This document shows positions 44,847 to 62,114 of a stretch of DNA of 64,000 nt, piece by piece. The stretch's first letter is position 1. Every line of letters starts with the position of its first letter. This stretch comes from Ministeria vibrans ATCC 50519. Its lineage: Eukaryota > Opisthokonta > Filasterea. The stretch spans positions 1-64,000 of the forward strand of contig CALSCP010000883.1 in NCBI GenBank assembly GCA_943704425.1, read 5' to 3'. Position numbers and translations under genes: made by a program. Below the pieces are notes generated by a model. The model saw nothing but the letters and a program-made list of their open reading frames with translations, was not told the origin of the DNA and did not search any database.

Positions 44847-45447
44847 ATGGACGACGACGACTACGTGCTTATTGACGGCGTAGACGAGATGGGCGACCAA
44901 CACGCAGGGGCGCCCCCACACGCCCCCAGCGACACTCCGCCCCTCTGCACACCCCATCGCAGCATCTACGACGCCCCGCCCGCCCCCAGCGCCCACGACC
45001 TTACTGGGCTTGCTGCTTGCCGTGCGTCGTCGACTGGTAAGACGCCCGCTTGTTGTCGTTTTTTGGGGGGTTTTTTGAGTTGGTTTTGTGGGTTGAACAC
45101 CAAAAAAAAAGGAGAAAACGAAAAACTTCTTCTGCGATTCTCTTTTCACGTCTCTCCGCTCCGTCGTAGATGACATGGAGGAGGATGAGTCATGGTGCGA
45201 CATTGGCGACGACGAACGGCCTACGCGCGAGCAGGTGGACGCAGAAATGGTACGAAGAAAGAGCGCCAACTTTGTGCGCAGCGCTGACCCTTTCCTGTGG
45301 TGTGTTTCCGTAGCGCATGCAGTCGGTGGCGTACACATCGACATGGGTGTCGCTCAAGCGCAGCGGTCGTCGTATTTTCGAGGCAGCGTCTGATCTTCAG
45401 GGGCCATCGTTGGCGGTATGCGCCAGACTGGGTGTGTGTGTGTTTTT

Positions 45448-45515
<68 letters not shown>

Positions 45516-46233
45516 TTTGTGTGTTTGTGTGTATGTGTGTATGTGCTGTGTATGTGTATGTGTGTGTGTGTGTCTTTGTGGTGTGTGTGTCTTATTTGTG
45601 TGTATGTGTGTGTCTTTGTGGTGTGTGTGGCTCGCTTGCTTGCTTCGTTGCACTGACACTGGCGCAATTGTGTGTAGCGCTTGAAGAACTTGAATGAACG
45701 CGAAAAGGGCTGGTCGCGACTGTCCCCTCTGGGCGAGAAAGAATTCGAGTCCTTGCTCGACACAGACGGCGCACTACGTGACTACGACCAGTTGCGACGA
45801 CGCATTTTCCGTGGCGGTAAAAAAAGGGGGAGAGAGAGAGAGAGAAAGACGGACAGGGAGAAAGGATATGATAGAGAGATAGGGAAAAAGAGGGAGAAAG
45901 CAACAAAAAGTGAGAAAGAAACCATTGATAGAGCGAGAGAGAGGAAGCAACAAAGTGGTAGTAAGAAAGTGATAGAGGGAATGAATATTCTGAATGATAG
46001 GGGTCCACCATTCGATACGGAAACGGGTGTGGCGCTTTCTGTTCCAGCTGCATCCAGTGGATGTGAGTGGGGAGCAGCAGGAGCGAGTGCGGTGTGCGCG
46101 CGCAAACGAATATCGCTACAGACTCAGACAGTGGGAAAACTCGTACGGTAGTAGCACAAAGAGAGTTATTGAAAGACCCCCAATCTGAGACTGGGGAGAC
46201 GCTTTTTTGAATTGAATGGCCTGTACGTTTGTT

Positions 46234-46266
<33 letters not shown>

Positions 46267-47888
46267 TATGTAGCGATGCGAATTGTGTTGTGGGGGTTTC
46301 CACCTACATCTTTTTTGACTGACACTGTTTCCACTTCGGTGACTGTATTAGTGAGAAGAGTGACAAAGCCATTCAAATGCTGCACAATATTGAACAAGAC
46401 GCATTTCGGACTGATCGCGATTTGGCATTTTATCGCGTAAGTGTGAAAATCAAGTTGAGTTGTAATTTTTTTTTTTTTGCCATAGGGTGAAGAAAACGCA
46501 AATGTCGTGAAACTCTGTAACATTCTGGCGACTTATGCGTTCTACGAAGACAGTGGATATGCACAGGGAATGAATGACATTGCAGCACAGATCCTAAGTA
46601 CGGTCAGAAAGGGGATTGGTTGATTGAGAGAGACTGTTTGATTGACTGAGAGGCTCATTGATTATTTGATTAAGAAACCGTCCATCGATTGACGTGGTGT
46701 GAGTTTGATTGTTTCATTATGTGTCATATGGTGGTTTTTTTTTTGTTGCTGAGCCAATGACAGGCTATTCATTCACACACACGCACACACACATTCACAC
46801 ATTCACACACTATTTTATTCTTCAGTTGTGTTTGAGGATGAAGCAGACTCCTTCTGGTGTTTTGTGCGCGTAATGGAAACTATGCAACAGTACTTCTCAT
46901 CAAACGAAGTTGGAATGACAAAACAGGTACTGTATCAACCATTCTCTCTCCCCATCATTTTGTTTCTTTCTCTCACTTTTTGTTTCTTTCTTGCTTCTCC
47001 CTTCTCTATCACTTTTGTTTCATTCTTCTGCTCTCTATCACTTTGTTTCTTTCTCCCTTCTCTCTCTCTTTATCACTTTCTTTCTTTCTCTCTTTCCATA
47101 ATTTTGTTTTTTTCTCTTTCTCTCTCTCTTTCTCTCTCTACTCTTTTTTGTGTGTTTCAGCTGACTTTATTGTCGCAAATGGTTTTGGAAACCGAACCGG
47201 AGTTTCATTCGTATTTGGAGGAAAATGGCGCAGGAAACTTTTTTTTCTGTTACCGTTGGTTACTTGTCAATCTCAAGAGAGAGTTTAAAATGCAGGTCAG
47301 AGAAATAATGTGAGGGAGAGAGTCTATGAGAGATATGATTATGATAATTGTAATTTATACTGACTGTGTGAGTTTTGTCTGCGTGTTGTGTATTTCACAC
47401 AGCACGACACGAAGTATAATCTCAACTTAAACAAATTTTATCTGGCATAGGACGCACTTCGGCTATTTGAGATCACGTGGTCAGCACCCACAGCCAATCT
47501 GACGCGCAGGGCCCCCAAAAAACGCACTCTCTCTCCTTCCTCGTCCTCTTCTCCTTCTACCACTACCACCACCACGACGACGACGACGACGACGAGTACT
47601 CCTTCTACTAGGAATACATCTACTGCTGCTGCTGCTGTTGCTGCTGAATGTGATAGCGATGAGCAATCGTATGAGTCACTGGGCGACAACCCCTTCACGC
47701 TCTTTGTGTGTGTTGCCATTCTGCAGATGCATCGTGATCGCATTGTCAAGACCAAAATGACCCTCGAAGACATTCTCCTCTATCTAAATAATCTCTCGCG
47801 GAACATTGAACTGCAAAAGGTTCTCGAGTCGGCAAAGAAGCTCTGGTGGCGCTGGATCACGCAGCGTGTCGACGTGACCACTCTCTAA
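44847..47888 (+). CDS. TBC-domain Rab GTPase-activating protein (TBC1D15/Gyp7-like)
   Basis: Eleven exons: 44847-45036, 45170-45249, 45314-45415, 45678-45816, 46001-46147, 46274-46295, 46352-46436, 46486-46597, 46826-46926, 47161-47295, 47451-47888. All phases fit, giving 516 residues. The TBC domain begins at SIRKRVWRFLFQLHPVD. It carries the arginine finger in IEQDAFRTDRD (R246) and the glutamine finger in GYAQGMND (Q282). VFEDEADSFWCFVRVMETM and FCYRWLLVNLKREF follow, typical of Gyp7/TBC1D15, which inactivate Rab7-like GTPases. A Thr/Ser-rich insert lies in exon 11. Exon 6 is only 22 bases long. The stop codon is 58 bp from that of the convergent WD40-ROCO-caspase gene. Confidence 0.92.
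45430..45640. repeat. (TG)n-rich tract in TBC-gene intron 3
   Basis: TG repeats with interspersed ttg, tat and cttt words make up most of the third intron (45416-45677). Confidence 0.9.
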
Positions 47889-47946
47889 CTCAACGGTGAA
47901 CATTGTGAAAGAAATTGTACAATAGTATAAAGATATTATAATAATA

Positions 47947-55002
<7,056 letters not shown>

Positions 55003-55474
55003 ATCTGAGAAGAAGCGCAGAAGAAGACGGAGAAGAACGGAAAGGAGATGGATGAGCGTTAACCAAGACACCGACTACAAAGCAAACAGCGGCGTGCGAT
55101 GCGTGTGGGAAGCGAGAGCGGTTGTTTGTGTTGTCAACTGTAAGCGTTACTGTCAATCAGAGGAGCGAGCGACGGGACAAGAACCACAAATGCGTTTGTT
55201 CTGTTGTGGTGGAGAGACAGGAGAAGCGAATGGCATGGGATGAGGGAGCGAGAGGGAAAGGGAGAAGGAATAAAGAGAGAGCGAGAGAACGGAAATTTGC
55301 CCATCTTTACAAAGTCAACTCACCGTGTCAAACACGTGCGTCAAATACCTGGACTGAGTACTTTTGTCTTTTGTCTTTCTGACAAACGGAAAGACAGGTC
55401 AGAACGCAGGAAAGAAAATAATATTATTAGATATTTTTAAGCTATTAAGCTAAATTGATTACGACGAGTATTGA
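55003..55474. promoter_or_regulatory. Region between WD40-ROCO-caspase and RMDN genes
   Basis: This spacer separates two divergent genes. On the minus strand a strong donor (ACACG|GTGAGTTG) at about 55321 and the acceptor at 55005-55007 fit an untranslated first exon plus intron for the ROCO-caspase gene. No ATG is present in that putative exon. No other gene is seen. Confidence 0.5.
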
Positions 55475-57011
55475 ATGAATCAAAGCACTTTTAATAGTTT
55501 CGCCATGAATTACCTCTCCGCCCTTCGGTGGGAACCCCTGGCGTACATTGGGGTTGGTGCAGCAGCGGCATCGGTGTACTTCTACTGCAGGGGCCGCAAG
55601 GCAACGAGAGCGGCGTCGGGCAAGGGCGGCGGTGCTTTGTCGTCGGCGGCAGTGGCGTCGTCTGGCGCCGCCTGTCCGGGCCAGGCCCAATTGCTCGAGG
55701 CGGTGACTCGCCTTGCGGCAGCCATCGAGGCCCAGACGGAGGTGCTCAAGTCGGCGCCGACGCTGTCGTCGCGGGGAACGATGGGTCGCTCAGACTCGAG
55801 CAGCGTGTATTTTGATCTGGACGACACGTCGTCGCTCGAGGAGTCGCTCGCACTCGGCGCGACGGCCGCGAACGAAGCTTCCGTGCTAACCATCGAAGCC
55901 CAGGGTGGCATCGGTGACCTTGCGGCGCAGGACCGAGTGTTCATTCTGCCCATGAGTGACAAAATTCGCAATGCGCTGAGGCGAGCGGATGAGATGGACA
56001 CTGAGAATCGTGCTGAGGACGGTTTCGACGCGCTCATGGACGCTCTCAAGGACGGCGTGGCGGATCTCGACCCGCGTATCACAGCGGCACTTTTGTGGCG
56101 ACTGGCGCGCGCGCGCTTCAGCCGTGGCGACGACACTCGCCTGGAGAACAGCGAACGCGAGCGCGAGTGGGCCAGCGGTCTCGAGTACGCCGAAAGGGCT
56201 CTCGAACTTGACGAAGAATCCGCCGAAGTTCACAAATGGTAACACGTCAAAGAACACTTTGGACACGCTAATATGGTGTATTACTCATAGGGTTGCAATT
56301 CTGACGAGTTCACATGCGGAGTTTGGGGGAACTGCCAAACGCATTGAAACGGCACATTTCTTCCGAGAGCACATTGAACGAGCCATCGCACTCGAACCGA
56401 AAGACAATGTTCTCTACCATCTTATCGGAAGGTTCAACAACAACGAAAAGCAACGTTTTCTTTTTTTGTTTATTTGTTTGGTTTATTGTGTATGTGTGTC
56501 GGAAAGAGACTCATACGCTTCGTTGTGTTTAGATGGTGCTATGAGGTGTCTCAGTTGGGATGGGTGGCGCGTCGTGCTGCAGCTGCACTCTTTGGCCAAC
56601 CACCCACGTCGACAGTTGACGAAGTACAGAGAAGGAACAAACGAGTTGAGACTGAATGTGTGTGTTGTAGGCACTCGAGTACTTTTTGAAGAGTGAAGAA
56701 CTCAAGCCGGGAGTGTGGAAGGGCAACTTCCTTATGTTAGCCAAGTGCTATGAGCAAAAAGGCGAGCGTGAAAAGGCCAAACGTCATTTGGAACAACTGC
56801 TCACGGTACCATGACAAGTGTCGCTCTTAACCCTAACCCTAAAATGACACGCTTATTCCCTATTTCCAATTGGAACCGTAAATTATACTGCTGAAGTGTA
56901 CCCCAACCCTAAATGTCAATTGTTTATGTCCTTTCTTGCCAGATGCCTTCAAACACTGCCGATGACCGCAAGAGCCACGCGGAAGCCACCGAAATGCTCC
57001 GCAACATGTGA
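55475..57011 (+). CDS. RMDN (regulator of microtubule dynamics) family protein
   Basis: Five exons, 55475-56238, 56291-56431, 56533-56623, 56671-56805 and 56943-57011, agree in phase and give 399 residues. An N-terminal membrane anchor (AYIGVGAAAASVYFYC) followed by a basic patch and a short coiled coil (QLLEAVTRLAAAIEAQTEVL) matches RMDN3/PTPIP51, which tethers ER and mitochondria. The TPR-like C-terminal domain is diagnostic: ALLWRLARARFSRGD, RIETAHFFREHIERAIALEP, VLYHLIGRWCYEVSQLGW, EYFLKSEELKPGVWKGNFLM. A downstream ATG at 55505 is an alternative start. The stop is only 43 bp from the convergent RETSAT stop. Confidence 0.88.
56828..56843. repeat. Short interstitial telomere-like repeat
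   Basis: The sequence taaccctaaccctaaa, about 2.5 copies of the CCCTAA strand of TTAGGG telomeres, lies in the last RMDN intron. A degenerate copy (aaccctaaa) lies at about 56905-56913. Confidence 0.7.
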
Positions 57012-57054
57012 TAAATAAATAAAAACAAACGACGTACTGAAACAGTATTGGTAT

Positions 57055-59713
57055 TCATTGCTTTTTCTTGATCTGCGAATGCAACTGAGCCAAGTCCAGC
57101 ATGAGGTTGCGGTTGAGCACTCTGCTTGCAGTAAGCAGACCACCAAACATGGCACCCGCAAACCCACACGAGAAGACATCCTGACCGGTCAGAAGCAAAT
57201 TCTGCAATGCACAAGCTCAGTCAGACGCTACAGAATGGAATTATTGTTTTGCACACACCTTAATAGGCGTTTCGGGGCGAAGAGCAATGACTGCCTCGGG
57301 CGAGAAGCGCGCCAGAGTATGGTCAATGCCATAGATCTCACCACGAGGAGCCATCAGATACCTACCAGACAAAATAATAATAATACAATTATTATTTATC
57401 ATAGTAATAATTATAACGAACTATTACTTCGACATACCACTTGTTTGTGACGGGAGATGCAACATCAAAGTATGCCTCACGGCCCTTAAGCTGCGGGTAC
57501 TCAGCACACACCTGCTCCCACGCACGACGTCCAATGCGCTCCTTGAGCTCAGTGTACTCTTCGCCACGTTTCATCACGCGCGCTGATTCCCACTGTGGAA
57601 ACGAAAAAGGGTCAGAGAGTGAAATAGTAATACAGTGAGTTTTCGAGTGACATTGAGTGTGGGTAATTTGAGCGAGAGTATCGTGGGTCGATTGAGATTC
57701 GAGTGGCATTGGATGCGTAATGTCTGACCTGCTCAAACCACTCGTAGGGCGCAAGGGTGACAATTTCACAGGTAGACTTGCCCGGGAAACGTTGCTTCCA
57801 AGTGGGATCCTTACAGGAGGGGAACGACACAAAAAGCAAAGGGATATCTTCAGTGCCCGCTTTGCTTGCGGGAAGCGAGATGTAGCGATCGTATTCGGAG
57901 TCAAGCGAGTTGGACGTGAAGGCCCACGCATTGGTAGCCTTGAGGTTGAGCTCGTCGGCATCACCTTCGAGGCCAATGTAGACCGACATGGCACCAACAC
58001 CGTGTGTGCTGTGCTGGATGTGCTCGCTATCGGTGGGCACACGCAGAGCCGCACTAGAGGGCACCAGACGCTCAAACGTGTTGAAGACACCTGCATCCGA
58101 AATGATCAGCGGTGCGTGCAGCGTCTGTTCACTGCCCGCTCCCTTGCGCACTTTCACGCCAACGGCAGTAGAACCTGATCACAAAAAGAAAGAGGGAGAG
58201 TAAAAAAAAAAGAGAGAGAATGAGGAGAAAGAAACAAAGTGTTTGAGAGAGGTACAGTGAGTGTTCCATATAAATATTGTATTTTGTACCTTCAACAATA
58301 ATCTCGGTCACAGTGGCACGCACAAGCACGCGGCCACCGGCAGACTCAATGACGGGGATGATGTGATAGGCAATCTCCGAGGCACCGCCACGAGGGTAGG
58401 CGACTCCCATGAGGAAGTGGTTGACAAGCGCCGCGTGCATCGTGAAAGGCGCCTTGTGCGGCGGCGTGCCATAGTCGCCCCAGCAGTAGGCGAGCGTGGC
58501 GCGCAGATCAAGGTCATCCGTGAGTGACGCAAACACATCCGAAACCGACCGTCCCGCGTACTTGAAGTAGTCCGTGTACTGGCCCAGCAGGCCCGTCTTG
58601 ACGAGCAGCTTGGCAATCCAGACTGGCAGAAACTTGAGCGAGACAAAGCCGCCCATGCTGCGACGTGACTTGGCCAGCAGATCCAGGTAGCCATCGATTG
58701 CCTTGGCCTCGTTCGGGAACTCCTTGAGAAGCGCCGCACGGAAGTTGTCCTTGCCCTTGACAATGGGAATCTTGCGCGCCTTACCCGGCTCGCCGATCAG
58801 CACCCGGTCGTACTCGTCCTCGAGCGGTGTCCACTCGATCTGGCCCTCCGAAATCTGGTCCAGCAGTTGCTTGAACAGCGTGCGATTGCCAGTCTCGCCA
58901 ATGTAGTGAATTCCCGTGTCAAACTCATAACCCTACCAAACATACACACATTCCATAACAAGTGATACGGTTAGAAAGACAAAAAAGAAGAAAAAAAAGA
59001 CACCGGTACACACAGTACAATATACATAATAAGTTATACGGTTAAAAAGACAAAAATAATAATAATAAATTATTATTATAATAATAATTATTATTGTTAC
59101 GATTAGTAAAAAAGACAAAAAAAAAAGAAGAAGAAAAAAAGACAAGATTGACTTGGCATTGATAGGATACCTTGTCCAAAAAGGTGTGGCAGCAGCCACC
59201 AGCCTGGTCGTGCTGCTCGAGCACAAGCACGCGCTTTCCGGCGCGCGCAAGAATGGCCGCCGATGCAAGACCGCCAATGCCACTGCCGACGACAATCGCA
59301 TCGACGTGGGCCGGCACCTTGTCCATCGTGAACCCCTGCTTCAACACCTGCGTTGCACGGTGGAGCGCACCACCGCGCGTGCCGTGTGTGTCAGTTCTGC
59401 GCACTCTTTTTTCATATGTATTCTGTATCGTTTTCCCTTCTCCTCTCACGAACCTTATCACGAGCGGCGTGGTCCGCAACGAACGGCTGCATAGGCTTGC
59501 GACCGTCCTTGGAGAACGGGTTGCGGCCCCTTCCACGCACGGCGAGAGTCAGTTGGTGTTGTTTTGACGGCCGGAAGGATTCGAGTTACGATGCACTTAC
59601 TTGGGACCCGACGAAAAAGCACGCTTGAGCAACACCAATGCAGCGCCTGCGGCCACAACGCCAACCGCAACGGGGTGCAGGTGAACAAAATCGACAACCT
59701 GGTTCACGATCAT
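57055..59713 (-). CDS. RETSAT: All-trans-retinol 13,14-reductase / carotenoid isomerase-like
   Basis: FAD-dependent oxidoreductase of the RETSAT/CRTISO group, an ER enzyme saturating the 13-14 bond of retinol in animals. Eight exons (minus): 59713-59601, 59529-59454, 59347-59171, 58932-58290, 58174-57729, 57592-57438, 57361-57259, 57201-57055. Phases fit and give 619 residues (human 610). A hydrophobic N-terminus ([17 protein letters not shown]) is followed by the dinucleotide-binding motif [20 protein letters not shown] and [44 protein letters not shown] and [20 protein letters not shown] are family hallmarks. The exon 6 donor GTATGT at 57437 was chosen because a later in-frame GT gives the wrong phase. 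Confidence 0.94.
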
Positions 59714-59793
59714 TAGACAAAAGTGTGTGAATTGGTATTGAAATTTGAAGTCGTCTTAACAGTATTAACCAGAATTATTTTTCGGAATAAGTT
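59714..59793. promoter_or_regulatory. 80-bp bidirectional promoter
   Basis: Only 80 bp separate the divergent RETSAT and RIOX1-like start codons, so their transcription starts must lie very close together or overlap. Confidence 0.6.
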
Positions 59794-61779
59794 TTGATGG
59801 ATCCCCCACGGAAACAGAAGAAAGGCAAACGCCCTCGCAGCGAAGGAGCTCCTTCACGGGCGACCCATTCGAGAGCTCCGGTGCACAAGAAGATCAAAAA
59901 GAGCACTCCAGCGGCAGCGGCAGCATCGGCAGACGACGAGCCAACAAGTGACATTGACGAGGTGGACGCGGAGAGCGACGACGACGCTGCTGAGGAGCAG
60001 CAGCAATTCTGTGCCATCGTCGACGCGGCGGGACAAGATGTGCCCCAAGGCTTGGTCTTGGGCGATGCGCCGTTGAAGTCGGACAGCGGCGTTGTCGGTC
60101 GAAGGTGAGACAAGAAAAAACACACCATTTTCACGCACTGCACGCGACTCATTCGCATTCCACTGTGCCCCAGTTGCTTTGCATCGCTGTTGGCGCCTCT
60201 CTCGTTGAAACAGTTCTACACCACCTACTGGGAGAAGACGCCCGTGGTGGTGCGTCGCCGACGCCCAAAGTTCTACGGGTCGCTCTTTTCGTCAAGCATC
60301 TTACAGGAGATCATGCGAAACAACCTGCTCAAGTACGGCGTCAACATTGACGTGGTGGAGTACGTCGACGGGGTGCGCGAGACGGTGAATCCGGACGGGC
60401 GGGTGAAGCTGGCGACTGTGATGCAGGCACTCGACAGCGGCTGCTCCGTGCGCATGCTCAACCCGCACACGTACCACAAGCCACTGTGGCATCTTCTCTC
60501 GCGTCTGCAGGACCACTTCAACGCATGCATGGGCGTCAATGTGTACTGGACGCCGCCAGGCGCACAAGGCTTTGCACCGCACTACGACGACATTGAGGCT
60601 TTTGTGCTGCAGATCGAAGGGAGCAAACGATGGCGTCTCTACGCGCCGCGTCACCCAGGCGAGCAGCTTGCGCTTGACTCGTCGCGCGATTTTCGACCCG
60701 ACGAGATTGGCGAAGCCCTTGCCGACGTGGTGCTCAACCCAGGGGACCTCATGTACTTTCCGCGCGGCTGCATTCATCAAGTTCGTCAAGAGAAATTTCA
60801 TCGATGACTCTCACTAACTCCCTTTTGTTTCTTTCTATCATTCTTTCTTTCTCCTTTCTCTTGTTCTCCCCTTTTTTTTCTCTCACTTTGTGTTTTTCTT
60901 CCTCCCTTCTCTTGTTCTGCCTCTCTATCGCTCTCTCTTTTTTAGGCGGTTTCGTGTGGCCAAGTGCCATCGCTGCATCTGACCTTGAGCACATATCAGC
61001 ACAACTCATGGTCCGACCTGCTATCACAAGTGCTCCCGCGCGCACTGCGCTCAGCAACGGAGCGCAGTGTGGAGCTGCGCAGTGGACTGCCCCTCGACTA
61101 TGCCAGCTATACGGGCGCTGCCGCCACGGGGGTGGTGGAGGCGAGTCGTGGGGTGGGAGCCGGGGCGGGCGTAGGCCAGCTGGCGATGCGCGCCTCGGAG
61201 CGCCGTCGGGTGTTTATGCAGCGGGTGAAGGAACTGGCTCAGTTGGTCGTGACGGAAATTGGACGAAATGTCGATGGAACAGACGAGGTGGCCGCTGGTG
61301 ATGGAGGGGCACATGAGGATGCGCCGTATGGACGTGTGGTCGATGCAAGTGCTGAGACACTGGCCATTCGATTTGTCAATGATTCATTGCCGCCCGTGCG
61401 CTCAGCCGCTGAGCTTGCGGCGTCGTCCGATGGTGCCTGGCCCGAGCTCACTGCTGAGTCGCGTGTGCGTCTGCTGCGACGCACCACCATGCGGGTGAGT
61501 AAAGACCCCGACGGGACCACAGTGGTGCACCACAATGTCGACAATGCACGTGTGTTTCACGGTGAGCCCCCGCAGAGCATCGCCTTTCCCGCCGACGCCT
61601 ACCCACTCGCCTCTGCGCTCCTCTCTCGCTACCCTGCTTTTGTCACCATTTCCTCGCTTGCTGACGAGCTCCCGTACATTTGCGAGAGTGCCGATGGACA
61701 GAACCGCCACGAGTTTGCTCTGGCGCTTGTCACGTCGCTCTATGAGAATGGTTTGCTCGTCCTCAGCGACAAGGCGTAA
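59794..61779 (+). CDS. JmjC ribosomal oxygenase, NO66/RIOX1-like
   Basis: Fe(II)/2-oxoglutarate oxygenase hydroxylating a ribosomal-protein histidine, nucleolar in animals. Three exons, 59794-60104, 60174-60780 and 60946-61779, are in phase and give 583 residues. The first 60 residues are basic then acidic (KQKKGKRPRSEG; HKKIKK), a likely nucleolar signal. The JmjC core includes PLSLKQFYTTYWEKTPVVV, VYWTPPGAQGFAPHYDDIEA (H240, D242), FVLQIEGSKRWRLYAPRH and DLMYFPRGCIHQ (H305), the iron triad. A helical dimerisation region and a winged-helix-like C-terminus (PYICESADGQNRHEFALALV) follow, as in NO66/MINA53. Confidence 0.92.
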
Positions 61780-61903
61780 AATATTTGTAGATCAAACATT
61801 AAAATATTATTATTCCTATTCTTCTTACCCATCAGGGCCCACCCCTTTCTCCTCCTTTCCCTCTCCCTCCGTCCACAACTGCCCTGCCGCCCCTCCCTTC
61901 TCC

Positions 61904-62081
61904 ATGGCGTCCACTGTTGCCACTCCCACTCTCACCCCATCCCCCTCCGTCAACTCCATCTCGCCACTCCCTACCTCCGCTCTCAATGCCCTCAACCTTG
62001 CCCTGAAGCCCCGTCGGAAACGACCCCAGGTCCTGCCGTCCTTTCAGGTATCGCTCAATGACTCTTTGGTTTCACTGATCC

Positions 62082-62114
<33 letters not shown>

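Noticed and set aside
45221-45763. His/Thr-rich and Cys/Val-rich frames around the (TG)n tract
   Set aside because: They are direct translations of the dinucleotide repeat inside a TBC-gene intron.
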